A stretch of DNA of 64,000 nucleotides from Clostridium sp. C8-1-8 (GCF_009928445.1 NZ_JAABNO010000003.1:310001-374000); one strand, 5' to 3'. Shown: positions 1-9,342, numbered from the stretch's first letter. The notes: a model not told the origin generated them from the letters alone. Made by a program: numbers and translations.

Positions 1-2287
1 ACTCTTTTAGCTCTGCAGCTTTAATATCTTTGTCACTTACAAAATATGCACAAAGGTACTTGCTTCCCTCTTTATCTTCTCTATCTATTACCACAACCTC
101 TTTTATGCTTTCTTCCTTTAAAAGCTGGCTTTCTATTTCTCCAAGCTCTATTCTAAAGCCCCTTATCTTTACCTGATCATCTATTCTTCCCATAAACTCA
201 AGGTTACCGTCTGGTAGCCATCTTGCCAGGTCTCCTGTTTTATACATTTTTTCACCTGGCTCAAAAGGGTTGTCTATAAACTTTTCCTTTGTGAGCTCCT
301 CTCTGTTTAAGTAACCTCTTGCTAAACCTTCTCCACTTACGCAAAGTTCTCCTACCACCCCTATTGGCAATAAGCTATTATTTTTATCTAAGATATATAT
401 ACTATAGTTATTTATTGGTTTTCCTATTGGTACTGATAGATTGTCTGAAGCTTCATCGTTATAATGCCATATGGTGGAGCAAATTGTAGTTTCCGTAGGT
501 CCATAGGCATTGATGTAATGTACTTTATCCTTCCATTTGCATAGCAAACTTTCACTTATGGCCGAGCCTGCAGTGATTAACAGTCTAAGAGTTTTTATTT
601 CCTTGCTATCTATATTAGTTAAATAAGCTGGTGGTAAGGTAGCTACAGTTATCTCGTTGTGATTTAAGTAATCTCTAAAGCTTATATAACTATCAATAAT
701 CTCTTTAGGCAGTAGATGTAGCTCAGCACCATTTAACAACGCCATAGTTATTTCCCAAACAGAGGCATCAAAGGCAAAGCTGGCAAACTGAATGATCTTA
801 TCTTCATCACTTATGTTCATATCCTTCTCATATACTACCTTCAAATTGCTTATACCTATATGATTTAGCATTACCCCCTTAGGCTTTCCAGTGGTTCCTG
901 AGGTGTATATAACGTAGGCAAGATTCTTCGAATTATATGCTATATCTAGGTTTTCTGGGCTTTCTACATATAAATGTTCTTCCTCTAAGAAAATTATTTC
1001 CCCCTTATAGTTAAAACTTTCTTTAACATCCTCTTGTAATATATAAGCCCCGTGACTCTCAATATCCATTAAATTCTTTGTTGTTAAAAGTAACCTGGCT
1101 CCACTATTCTGAAGCATATATTTTATTCTATCCTTTGGGTACTTTGTATCTATCGGCAGATAAGCACCTTCTGCCTTTAATACAGCCATTATGCCTACTA
1201 TCATTTCAATTGATGGCTCTACCATTATGGCAACTATTGTTTCCGGACCTACTCCTTTATGTTTAAGTGTTCTAGCAAGTTTATTGGATCTTTCATTTAG
1301 CTCCCTATAAGTTAATTTCTTTTCCTGAAACACTAAGGCTGTTTTATTTGGAGTCTTTTCCACCTGCTCCTCAAAGAGCATATTTATAGTTTTATCCTTA
1401 GGATATGCTATTTTATTGCCCATGAAAGTCACCAATATTTTCTTCTTTTCCTCTTCTGAAAGCATGTCTATGTCTGATATCCTTATTCCCTGGTTAGCTA
1501 TTACCACTTTTAGTATATTGGTAAAATGCTCTACTAACCTTTCTATAGTTTTTCTATTAAATAAATTAGTACAATACTCTACTTCAAATACTATTCTGTT
1601 ATCTATTTCCTTTGCTTCTAATATCAAATCTAGCCTAAGTGCTTCTTTTTGCTTATTAAACGCTAAACTATCAAATACTTTTTCCTTATCCCCAGTGTGC
1701 TTTAGCACAAGCATAGTATCAAATAGTGGATTACGTTTTAAATCCTTCTTTATACTTAATTTTTCTACCAAGGCCTCAAACTTATAAGCCTGATTTTCAT
1801 AGCAATTTACTACTTTCTCCCTTACCTCCTGTAAAAATTCCTTAAAATTCTTCTTACCCTCAGGATAGTTTCTCATAGGAAGAAAGTTTATAAAGCCTTC
1901 AGATGTGTTCCTTAAAACATTGTAATCTTCAACTAATACTGGCGAACCTACTACTATATCTTCTTGTCCACTATACTTAGATAGCAATACATTATAAGCT
2001 GATAACAAGGTCATATATAAGGTTGCTTCATTGCTAATACTTATTTTCTTTAGTTTCTCTGTTAAAGTTCTATCTAAAGTAAAGCATACTTTATCTCTCC
2101 TAAAGTCTTTAAGATATGTTCTTTTATAATCTGTAGGTATATCTAGTGCTGGTATATCATCATCAAAGATTTTTAGCCAATACTCCTCTTGTTTTTTTAT
2201 AACTTCTAAAGCCTTTATTTCTTTATTATATTTTTTTATTTTACAAACGGAATTTTCTCTTTTATTTATATGTCTCTTTTCTAACAT
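1..2287 (-). CDS. Non-ribosomal peptide synthetase, 5' part (truncated condensation domain + adenylation domain); runs off the window
   Basis: About 762 codons are visible and the frame stays open past base 1. It starts at ATG 2287 behind GGAGGGAAAAGT. Residues about 30-290 match only the C-terminal half of a condensation domain: C5-like GFINFLPMR, C6-like NQAYKFEALVEKL and C7-like KRNPLFDTM are present. The N-terminal half with the catalytic HHxxxDG motif is absent and is not found upstream. An adenylation domain follows from about residue 297, with YTSGTTGKPKG (about 458-468), NAYGPTETT (about 592) and YKTGDLARW (about 682). The residues at the GrsA specificity positions read D-A-W-T-I-A-A-I-C, which I recall as the GrsA phenylalanine code. 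It should activate an amino acid as its adenylate for peptide assembly. The carrier domain and any later modules lie outside the window. The family call is firm; the substrate is inferred. Confidence 0.93.
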   Translation of the reverse strand, partial: MLEKRHINKRENSVCKIKKYNKEIKALEVIKKQEEYWLKIFDDDIPALDIPTDYKRTYLKDFRRDKVCFTLDRTLTEKLKKISISNEATLYMTLLSAYNVLLSKYSGQEDIVVGSPVLVEDYNVLRNTSEGFINFLPMRNYPEGKKNFKEFLQEVREKVVNCYENQAYKFEALVEKLSIKKDLKRNPLFDTMLVLKHTGDKEKVFDSLAFNKQKEALRLDLILEAKEIDNRIVFEVEYCTNLFNRKTIERLVEHFTNILKVVIANQGIRISDIDMLSEEEKKKILVTFMGNKIAYPKDKTINMLFEEQVEKTPNKTALVFQEKKLTYRELNERSNKLARTLKHKGVGPETIVAIMVEPSIEMIVGIMAVLKAEGAYLPIDTKYPKDRIKYMLQNSGARLLLTTKNLMDIESHGAYILQEDVKESFNYKGEIIFLEEEHLYVESPENLDIAYNSKNLAYVIYTSGTTGKPKGVMLNHIGISNLKVVYEKDMNISDEDKIIQFASFAFDASVWEITMALLNGAELHLLPKEIIDSYISFRDYLNHNEITVATLPPAYLTNIDSKEIKTLRLLITAGSAISESLLCKWKDKVHYINAYGPTETTICSTIWHYNDEASDNLSVPIGKPINNYSIYILDKNNSLLPIGVVGELCVSGEGLARGYLNREELTKEKFIDNPFEPGEKMYKTGDLARWLPDGNLEFMGRIDDQVKIRGFRIELGEIESQLLKEESIKEVVVIDREDKEGSKYLCAYFVSDKDIKAAELKE

Positions 2288-2440
2288 ACTTTTCCCTCCA
2301 ATAAGATTACCTACTTCCTAGCTTAACGCCCAGCTTTTCAAAAATTTAAACATACTCTATTAAAATTTTCGAAAATATTGTAATGAAGTATTCATCTTTA
2401 AAAAAATAGAATTTAACATTTCTAATGTACAAGGTTCAAA

Positions 2441-2500
2441 TCAACCTATTACCCCGCTGAAATGCTTCATGTAATTAGTACATACAAAAAAATTAAATAT
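2441..2500 (-). other. Possible 19-codon leader ORF with ATA in the start position, upstream of the NRPS
   Basis: A strong ribosome site (AGAAAGGAGGGAAAAGC) lies at 2501-2517. It repeats the GGAGGGAAAAG context of the NRPS start with the same 6-base spacing, but the codon in the start position is ATA. The frame runs 19 codons to TGA. It could be a leader peptide that lost its ATG, a duplicated 5' end, or chance. No product is recognised. Confidence 0.25.
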
Positions 2501-2823
2501 GCTTTTCCCTCCTTTCTGAAAGTATTATTTCAATAACCTTGAATCTAATACACATAATAGATAATACCACAAAAAAATCAACAAGTTACATTTTATTGCA
2601 ATGAATTAACATTCTAAATAGCTATACTAAGAAAACATGCTTGAAGTCATAAGAACTTATCATTAATTAAGAAACAAAATTTAACTAAAGCTTTTAGAAG
2701 TGACTAGGTGACATGAAATGAATTATGTGCTTAAAGAAGAATAGCAGAAAGACTACGGAGTTTATTTTCAAGAAAATCCGTATCAGTTTAACCTTACATA
2801 AAGTTCAAGTTTTTTTATAAAAC

Positions 2824-2855
2824 AATGACAACTAATAGCTTTATTAGTTGTCATT
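2824..2855 (-). terminator. Perfect 14-bp hairpin, terminator of the importer operon
   Basis: Stem AATGACAACTAATA (2824-2837) pairs with 2842-2855 around a 4-base loop. On the minus strand it is followed by a T/A-rich run. It lies about 210 bases past the rpiR-like stop. Confidence 0.6.
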
Positions 2856-3068
2856 ATCTTGCTCTTATTTAATTTTTTTAATACTTTGCGATGATAGCAT
2901 TTTATTATTTTAAGTACTTTATAATTTACAAGTAACTCTCTTTATTTGCTTTACGAGCTAATATTGAAGTGTTTACTTTTTTTACATTCATACTTATTAA
3001 TGAGTTTTAAGTGCTTTCCTAAAATAATGAATTTGCATCTGTACACCTATTCTAGATTTAGGCTATTT

Positions 3069-3908
3069 TTAAACTTTCTTAGGCAGTAGCTTTTGATAGG
3101 TGTTTCTAAGCTCTTGAAGCCTCTCTAAGTTTTCTAGAGACTGTTCTTTTCGCTCCTTACCTACTGCTACAATTATGCTTTCAATTAAGGCTAGTGGTGC
3201 TAGCATGGAGTGAAACTCCCAAAGTTCTCCTCTAGCGGAATAAAGCTTAAAGGTTGCCTTTTCGAGCATTGAGCTTACCATTAAGTCTGTTACTAAAATT
3301 GTCTTGCAGCTTATCTTTTCTGCTAAATCAAATAACACCTTTATTTCTGGCGATTCGTGAACAAAGCCAAAAATAAATATTGTATCCTCTGGCTTTATAT
3401 GAAGTAAATCTTCATAAAGTTCATGTCCACTACTTGTTAACTGTTTTACCTCTATGCCAAAGCGCTTTAATCTAAATTCTAGTAAAGAGGATAAAGAAAT
3501 AGAAGGTCCTGTTCCATAAATATGTAGCCTCCTGCATTTATCTATGGCTTCTACTATATTTTGAAACTCCTCACTGTCTAATTTATCTACAGTCTGCTTT
3601 AAGTAGCTTGAGCCTGCCATTATAGCTTCTGATAACATATTGTAGCTGTCCATCTTTTCAAAGGCAGTTTCGATCTTTGTGGCAGGAGAAACAGAACTCT
3701 GTCCTTTTAAGTATTCCTTAAACTCCTTGAAATTTTTAAAACCTATCGCTTCCCAAAAGCGAGATACTGAAGAAACACTTACCTTACACTTGTCAGCTAG
3801 ATCTTTTTCTACCATGTATGGAATTATCTCTACATTCTGCATGATATAATTTGCAATTTTCTTGTGATTTTTGGTAAACTTTTTATCTGAAAAGTTTAAT
3901 TCTATCAT
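3069..3908 (-). CDS. RpiR-family transcriptional regulator (HTH + SIS domain)
   Basis: This 279-residue protein has the usual RpiR length. An N-terminal HTH_6-type helix-turn-helix occupies about residues 1-75 (recognition region near KCKVSVSSVSRFWEAIGFKNF). A SIS sugar-phosphate-binding domain follows from about 118 to 245, with the glycine/serine loop YGTGPSISLSS at about 131-141. RpiR proteins usually sense phosphosugars and control their uptake or breakdown. It is the last gene of the importer operon, 15 bases after the PHP gene, and has its own ribosome site (GGTGGAGGAAG). It probably regulates this operon. The actual ligand is unknown. Confidence 0.9.
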   Translation of the reverse strand: MIELNFSDKKFTKNHKKIANYIMQNVEIIPYMVEKDLADKCKVSVSSVSRFWEAIGFKNFKEFKEYLKGQSSVSPATKIETAFEKMDSYNMLSEAIMAGSSYLKQTVDKLDSEEFQNIVEAIDKCRRLHIYGTGPSISLSSLLEFRLKRFGIEVKQLTSSGHELYEDLLHIKPEDTIFIFGFVHESPEIKVLFDLAEKISCKTILVTDLMVSSMLEKATFKLYSARGELWEFHSMLAPLALIESIIVAVGKERKEQSLENLERLQELRNTYQKLLPKKV

Positions 3909-3923
3909 AAACTTCCTCCACCC

Positions 3924-4682
3924 TTAATGAGCTTCTAATTGCTTCTTTAAAAGGCTTTTAATCATGGTTGCAGCCTTTATTTTTATCCTTAAATTAGGAG
4001 AAATAAATAAGGAATATCTTTCTGCTTCTATTTCCTCTTTTATCTCTTTAACTGTATTACATTCCTTTTCAAACACAGTCATAACACTTCCTATTTGCAA
4101 GTATTGATGGGTATCGCTTCCTGCAACTACTGGTACCTTATGCTTCTCTCCCAAGGCTTTTACCATACTAGTCATTTCCTCTATTCCATATACATATAAA
4201 TCTTTTCCATTTAAATCAAAGCCATGGAATTTATTTAATAGTTCTGGAGCTGCCTTGTATAGAGGGTGATCTTCTCTAAAGGGATGAGAGCCTATAATCA
4301 GCATATCATATGGTCTGCACAATTCAAATAATTTTTCAATAGCAATAAAGTTACCCTTTGTGTCATAACCATTTAAAGCTTCTCTTAGAATCCTTATGTC
4401 CTTTAGGTTCCCAATCACCAAAATATGTGCCTCTTCTGCTACATCCACCTCCATGCCTGTAAAAGCTTTAAAGCCGTCAACATCATAGTAATCATTTGTA
4501 TATTCATAATACTGATCTAAGGTGTCATAAACTACTGGAAAGTTAGAGGTATTAAAATGTTCTGTTATAGCAATAGCTGTTAATCCCTCTTCTCTTGCTT
4601 CCTTAATCAATTCTTTAAAATTGTCTATGTCAAAAGCCGTTTTCTTTGATAATTTAACGTGTGAATGAAAATCTATCTTCAT
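3924..4682 (-). CDS. PHP-domain metal-dependent phosphoesterase
   Basis: This 252-residue protein has the metal-binding motifs of the PHP family in order: HSH (residues 6-8), TEH near 41, SHPFREDH near 131 and GSDTHQ near 189. These residues normally hold a two- or three-metal centre that hydrolyses phosphoester bonds. The start overlaps the stop of the ABC ATPase gene by 4 bases, so translation is probably coupled. Lying between a transporter and an RpiR regulator, it most likely removes phosphate from the imported organophosphate. That role is inferred from context. Confidence 0.88.
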   Translation of the reverse strand: MKIDFHSHVKLSKKTAFDIDNFKELIKEAREEGLTAIAITEHFNTSNFPVVYDTLDQYYEYTNDYYDVDGFKAFTGMEVDVAEEAHILVIGNLKDIRILREALNGYDTKGNFIAIEKLFELCRPYDMLIIGSHPFREDHPLYKAAPELLNKFHGFDLNGKDLYVYGIEEMTSMVKALGEKHKVPVVAGSDTHQYLQIGSVMTVFEKECNTVKEIKEEIEAERYSLFISPNLRIKIKAATMIKSLLKKQLEAH

Positions 4683-5791
4683 AATTTTTCTCCTTTAACT
4701 GTAACACTTAATAATTCTCCTGATTTTTTATCATAAATATTTACTTTATTTTGCTTATAAGATATCCATAAGGTTGAATCAACTTCATACTCCTTCTCAC
4801 CAACAATTAAAGCTGTTATAAGCTGCTGTCCAATCATTAACTGTACTTGTGTTTGTGGTCCTGCTGGAAACACTGCAACTACAGTGGCGCTATGACAATT
4901 ACTTTTAGCTTTCTTATGTATCTTAATGTCTTCGGGCTTTATGGTTATTGTAACTTGTTTTCGAGAGCTTTCTAGAGGCAGAATATTAAAAGTTCCTAAG
5001 ATTGACTTTATAACCCCATAGCCTTCAACCTCTTCATAAAGTCCCTCTAGAATATTTAGAGATGAATTACCTATAAATTCTGCAACTTGTATATTACAAG
5101 GATTTTTATATAGCTCTCTTGGCTTTGCAACCTGTGCTATTTGCCCATTCATGAAAACTGCTACCTTGGTAGATAAAGTCAAGGCTTCATGCTGATCGTG
5201 AGTAACATATACAATTGTAGTATTTAACTCCCTATGAAGTCTTTTTAATTCATTTCTCATTTCAACTCTAAGCTTTGCATCCAAGTTGGAAAGTGGCTCA
5301 TCCATTAACAACACCTTCGGTTTTGTAACAATAGCCCTAGCTATGGCAACTCTCTGCTGTTGTCCGCCAGATAACTCTGTTGGATATCTCTCGCTTAGGC
5401 TTTCAATCTGCATTTTCTTTAAGACCTCTAGAGCTAAACTTTTTATTTCTGATTTGGGAATCTTTTTTATCTTGAGACCAAAGGCTATATTTTCATATAC
5501 CGTCATATGTGGCCAAAGAGCATAGCTTTGAAATACTAAGCTCAACTCTCTCTTTGAGGAATCTAGATGATAGCTACTTTCCCCGTTATCCACTTCCTTA
5601 TCATCGAAAAATACCTTTCCCTCCTCTGGATTCTCTAAGCCTGCTATGATTCTTAAGGTAGTAGTTTTTCCACAACCAGAGGGACCAAGAAAAGTCATAA
5701 ATTCGCCGTCTTCTATGTTCAAATCTATATTCTTTATAATTTTATTGTTGTCAAAATACTTACTTATGTTTTTAAGCTGAATACTGCTCAT
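4679..5791 (-). CDS. ABC importer ATP-binding protein (FbpC/PotA/PhnT type)
   Basis: This 370-residue ATPase has Walker A GPSGCGKTT (about 36-44), Q-loop FQSYALWPHMTVYENI, signature LSGGQQQR (about 140), Walker B VLLMDEP and the switch histidine in VTHD. A C-terminal region of about 130 residues fits a TOBE-type regulatory domain. The overall form matches ATPases of iron, polyamine, 2-aminoethylphosphonate and hexose-phosphate importers. It starts one base after the permease stop and overlaps the PHP gene by 4 bases, so it belongs to the operon. The substrate cannot be told from this subunit. Confidence 0.93.
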   Translation of the reverse strand: MSSIQLKNISKYFDNNKIIKNIDLNIEDGEFMTFLGPSGCGKTTTLRIIAGLENPEEGKVFFDDKEVDNGESSYHLDSSKRELSLVFQSYALWPHMTVYENIAFGLKIKKIPKSEIKSLALEVLKKMQIESLSERYPTELSGGQQQRVAIARAIVTKPKVLLMDEPLSNLDAKLRVEMRNELKRLHRELNTTIVYVTHDQHEALTLSTKVAVFMNGQIAQVAKPRELYKNPCNIQVAEFIGNSSLNILEGLYEEVEGYGVIKSILGTFNILPLESSRKQVTITIKPEDIKIHKKAKSNCHSATVVAVFPAGPQTQVQLMIGQQLITALIVGEKEYEVDSTLWISYKQNKVNIYDKKSGELLSVTVKGEKL

Positions 5792-5792
5792 C

Positions 5793-7589
5793 TTAACGAC
5801 CGATTCCTTTCGTTAGTTCTACTTTTCCAAAAACCGTTGCTATAAGATATACCATAAGAATTATAAATATGGTAAATATCAATATTGCGTTTGTAAGCTG
5901 GGTAAAGCTTTTTTGAGTATAATAGAAAGTCAAAGTGGTTAAAGTTTCTGTTTTTGGTGTAACTAATAAAACTATAAGCTCCATCTCTTTCATTGCGCCT
6001 ATGAATACTAAAAGGAAGCTTGTAAATATGCTTTTCTTGTTTAAAGGCAATATCACCTTTTTAAACCTAGTAAACCAGCTAGCACCACTGATCTTGGCCA
6101 CCTCCTCAAGCTCTTCTCCGATCTGAAGTATAGCACTACTTCCCACTCTAGTAGTAAAAGGAAGCTCTTTAACCACAGTGATTAAGATGATTAAGCCTAG
6201 TGTTCCATACAGTGCTGGCAAGATAAAGGTAGGCTTCGCAAACATCACAATATATATTGATGACAAGGAAATTCCAGGTATAAGATAGGGTATAAAGGAT
6301 ATCTTGTCTATACATTTTGATAACCTACCTCCTTTTCCCCTAGCAGTAACATATCCTAAGATAAGTCCTATAACTGCAGCTATTACAGCTGAAATCACTG
6401 CTATTTCTATGGAATTCTTTAAGCCAAGAAAAAAAGTTTCATTTTTAAAGATCCCAGGTTCTCCTGTATTGATATCATATATGGACTCACCTATCCAGTA
6501 ATGCAAGGTTAGATTGCTTAAACTTATCACACCATCTTTAAGCAGAAAAGTTTGAAGTAATATAAATATCAACGGCACTATAGAAATCAAAAAAAGAAAT
6601 GCTAATATTCCTATAGAAACTAATCCTCTCCCTTTTCCTAAAGAAACCAATCTTTGCACCGTGGCCTTTCCTGTAACTGTAACATAACTTTTCTTCTTAC
6701 CTACAAGCTTCTGGTTAATAACTATTGCCAACATAGATATCCCTATTAATATTAAGCTTAGAACATTGGCCTCTGTGACCATCCTTGAACGCATACTGCT
6801 ATATAGCATAGTTGAAATTGTGTAGAACTTCACTGGTGCACCTAAAAGCTCTGGTACTGCAAAGGAGCTTATTGCCTTGCTGAAGATAAGTATAAAGGCC
6901 GAAAGAATAGATGGTAAAACCATAGGAAAAACTATCTTTTTCAATATATGCATTCTTCCTGCGCCAGAAACCCTTGCGGCTTCTTCAAGCTGACTACTCA
7001 TAGAGCTTAAAGCAGAACCAACTATGAGATAAAAATATATGCTGTCATGTATGCTTAAGGATGCAACTATAGGTACAAAACCATAGGATATATAATCTGG
7101 AGGGTTTATGTGAAATAGGCCTTGAATAATACCTATACTTCCTCCAATTTTTGAGTTCTTGAAAATGGTTAGCCATGCCATAGAAATTACCCAGGATGGG
7201 AACAAATAAGGAATTATAACTAAAAATCCCATTAACTTTTTAAAGTGAATATCAGTACGACTTACTATCCAAGCAAGACCTGAACCAATGACCATGGAAA
7301 TCAAAGCTACCGCTAAGCCTATACCAATAGAATTAATTAGTGGCTTATAAAATAAAGCTCTGCTTACATCGCTATATAAAACTCTTAGCCAATGATAAAA
7401 TGTAAACTCACCAGGAATGGCCTCTGATACTAAACGTATATCTTCCTGCTTCCATTGAAAAGTAGAAATAACTATCTTTAAAAATGGGATAAGTACGGTA
7501 TACGCAAGAAAACTTATTGCTATTAAAGAAACTATATTCATTGGATTGCTCAGATAGTTTATTATTTTATTTCTTGTTCGGACCTTCAA
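5793..7589 (-). CDS. ABC importer permease, two fused membrane domains (FbpB/PhnU type)
   Basis: This 598-residue integral membrane protein contains two successive BPD-type permease domains, each with about six membrane segments. Each has an EAA coupling loop: EEAARVSGAG near 200 and EEVAKISGAS near 510. Such fused permeases occur in the FbpB/AfuB and 2-aminoethylphosphonate importers and form the whole channel without a partner permease. Translation starts at TTG 7589, 8 bases after GGAGG; no ATG is better placed. The lipoprotein gene lies upstream across 266 bases that contain a family A repeat. Confidence 0.92.
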   Translation of the reverse strand: MKVRTRNKIINYLSNPMNIVSLIAISFLAYTVLIPFLKIVISTFQWKQEDIRLVSEAIPGEFTFYHWLRVLYSDVSRALFYKPLINSIGIGLAVALISMVIGSGLAWIVSRTDIHFKKLMGFLVIIPYLFPSWVISMAWLTIFKNSKIGGSIGIIQGLFHINPPDYISYGFVPIVASLSIHDSIYFYLIVGSALSSMSSQLEEAARVSGAGRMHILKKIVFPMVLPSILSAFILIFSKAISSFAVPELLGAPVKFYTISTMLYSSMRSRMVTEANVLSLILIGISMLAIVINQKLVGKKKSYVTVTGKATVQRLVSLGKGRGLVSIGILAFLFLISIVPLIFILLQTFLLKDGVISLSNLTLHYWIGESIYDINTGEPGIFKNETFFLGLKNSIEIAVISAVIAAVIGLILGYVTARGKGGRLSKCIDKISFIPYLIPGISLSSIYIVMFAKPTFILPALYGTLGLIILITVVKELPFTTRVGSSAILQIGEELEEVAKISGASWFTRFKKVILPLNKKSIFTSFLLVFIGAMKEMELIVLLVTPKTETLTTLTFYYTQKSFTQLTNAILIFTIFIILMVYLIATVFGKVELTKGIGR

Positions 7590-7747
7590 GGTACTATCCT
7601 CCCCATGCTATATTTAAGTAACATATATCATAACAAGAGCTGTTCTAACCCATTTTATTACTAAGCTTAGCCAACAAAACTTTTATATTGATCTTAATAA
7701 TAAAAAACTCAGATAAGCTTGTTATATTACCATACTACTTCATGTAT

Positions 7748-7844
7748 AGATGTACCACTTACTAGTAAGCTTCATATTTTCAACTTATCCAATGTGAAAC
7801 CAGAGGAGTTTTGAAAATAAATTACCATTAGAAGTGCTACATAT
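7748..7844. repeat. Family A inverted-repeat element (copy between binding-protein and permease genes)
   Basis: The left end AGATGTACCACTT and the right end GAAGTGCTACAT are inverted copies. The centre keeps the family pattern (CATATTTTCAA, then GAGGAGTTTTGAAAATA). It lies inside the operon, so it will be transcribed and could fold between the two genes. Confidence 0.7.
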
Positions 7845-7855
7845 TTAAAATAGCT

Positions 7856-9031
7856 TTATTTTTGCTTAATCCAGAAATCTCTTACCTTAGGTGCTGTTTT
7901 ATATAGCTTTTCTCCCTCAAAATCCCAAAGCTTTAAATCTTCAAACTTAATATCATTTTTAGATTGGACATCATTTCTTGGCACCCAAGAACCAATTGTA
8001 TTAAATTGATCTGCACCAGCTGCTTTTCCATCAGCTTCTCCCATAATCCATCTAGTAAACAACTTTCCTGCACTTTCATGAGGAGCATTTTTAGCTAAAT
8101 ATACGTAACCTGGATCTGGTACAGAAGTCTTTGGTTTTATATCATAAATTGCATTTACATGCCAATTCTTCTCCTTTATTTTACTCATATCTCCTGATAC
8201 AGATATACCTAATGCCTTATTTCCAGACTTTGAGATTGCATCAAGTACATCATCACTTCCCTTAAGTACTACTAATCCATTTTGAAATAATTCTTTTATG
8301 AATTCATAACCTGCATTTTCAGTACCATTTAGCGTTACTTCTTTTCCAAACTTTTCTTTATAGGCCTTAGCCATGTCATCACTGTTAATAACCATTGTTG
8401 TATACAAATCCATAAAGGCTGGTGAACTTAGCGGATCTACAGCATAAACTTTCCCTTTCCATTCAGCAGTAGTCAAGTCCCACCAATTTTTTATAGGAGC
8501 TTCTTTAAAATCGTCTGTATTGTAAAATACAGTTCTAAACTCTATGTAGTTAGCGTAAGCTGGAGATTTTGTTTTGAAAGGCTCATCCACATGAGAAGCT
8601 ATATCCTCAGGCAAATACTTTATATATCGACCTTGCTTTACCATCTCTTCTTGCACAGCACCGCTTACCTCTTTAGTTATAATAACATCTGGATTGTAAG
8701 TTCCTGCATCCTCTTCACTAGTAACCTTGTTCATCATTTCATCAGACTTAAGTTTACTAACCTCTACCTTAACTCCAGGGTATTTTTTTTCGAAAGACTT
8801 CTTTGCATCATTGGCACGAGCAGATGTTGAGTAAACTACTACCTTGCCTTCTTTTTTAGCCTGTTCATACAACTGATCTACTGACTCATTTTTAGAAGTA
8901 CTTGTGCTCTTTTGTTGATTAATGGCTTCCTTTGAAGCTTTTTCACTTCCACAACCTGTGATTACCGAACCTATGATTAGCATTGTAACTACGGATATTA
9001 TTGTCCTTTTTGATAAAACTCCTCTTTTCAT
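7856..9031 (-). CDS. ABC importer extracellular substrate-binding lipoprotein (AfuA/FbpA/PhnS type)
   Basis: This 391-residue protein has a lipoprotein signal: basic start MKRGVLSKR, a hydrophobic stretch and lipobox ITGC with Cys about 27. A Ser/Thr/Lys-rich linker follows, then a type II periplasmic-binding fold that begins with KVVVYSTS. Relatives bind Fe3+, 2-aminoethylphosphonate or hexose phosphates. It has an excellent ribosome site (GGAGGGGTTAGTTT then ATG) and heads the operon. Such a binding protein is often made in excess over the membrane parts, which fits the long gap that follows it. The SIS regulator and phosphoesterase in the operon favour an organophosphate ligand; this is inferred. 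Confidence 0.92.
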   Translation of the reverse strand: MKRGVLSKRTIISVVTMLIIGSVITGCGSEKASKEAINQQKSTSTSKNESVDQLYEQAKKEGKVVVYSTSARANDAKKSFEKKYPGVKVEVSKLKSDEMMNKVTSEEDAGTYNPDVIITKEVSGAVQEEMVKQGRYIKYLPEDIASHVDEPFKTKSPAYANYIEFRTVFYNTDDFKEAPIKNWWDLTTAEWKGKVYAVDPLSSPAFMDLYTTMVINSDDMAKAYKEKFGKEVTLNGTENAGYEFIKELFQNGLVVLKGSDDVLDAISKSGNKALGISVSGDMSKIKEKNWHVNAIYDIKPKTSVPDPGYVYLAKNAPHESAGKLFTRWIMGEADGKAAGADQFNTIGSWVPRNDVQSKNDIKFEDLKLWDFEGEKLYKTAPKVRDFWIKQK

Positions 9032-9180
9032 AAACTAACCCCTCCAACATATTTCTTTACTTCCACAATTTGAATATAAAGAAATAATGTTAACTTTAGA
9101 TTAAAACAAGGTTTAGTTTTGGTAAAAAACTATTATTTTATTCAATTTGAAATAAAATTATCATTTTTATATATAAAATA

Positions 9181-9205
9181 AAGCTTAGATAATTAATCTA
9201 AGCTT
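9181..9205 (-). terminator. Hairpin after the 9343-10110 gene
   Basis: A 10-bp perfect stem, AAGCTTAGAT (9181-9190) with 9196-9205, has a 5-base loop. On the minus strand it runs into TATTTTATATAT. The remaining DNA to the lipoprotein start (9206-9342 side and 9032-9180) is AT-rich promoter and spacer DNA with nothing else recognised. Confidence 0.6.
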
Positions 9206-9342
9206 CATTCACCAATCTATATAATTTATCTTTCCAAAAATATATTTATCTTCTTAATAAGATAGTATTGAAACAATTTTTACTACCTATATAGATGTAT
9301 TTAAAAAATGTTGTTATCAATTGGTTGAAATTTTTGCAAAAC

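Larger units (their letters stand above)
2288..3068. other. Long spacer upstream of the NRPS
   Basis: About 780 bases lie between the NRPS start and the rpiR-like stop. They hold the NRPS 5' leader (including the second ribosome-site-like sequence at 2501-2517) and the hairpin at 2824-2855. I see no other gene. In particular, no frame encodes the missing N-terminal half of the condensation domain. Confidence 0.5.

Noticed and set aside
1078-1787. Plus-strand frames of 62 and 123 codons inside the NRPS region
   Set aside because: They are antisense to a continuous condensation/adenylation coding frame with clear motifs and have no ribosome sites.
2690-2790. Hydrophobic minus-strand frame in the spacer before the NRPS
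   Set aside because: No ribosome site or start, and the low-complexity Ile/Phe/Lys content is expected by chance in this AT-rich DNA.
2947-3040. 31-codon GTG frame downstream of the rpiR-like gene
   Set aside because: No ribosome site and no recognisable pattern; likely chance.
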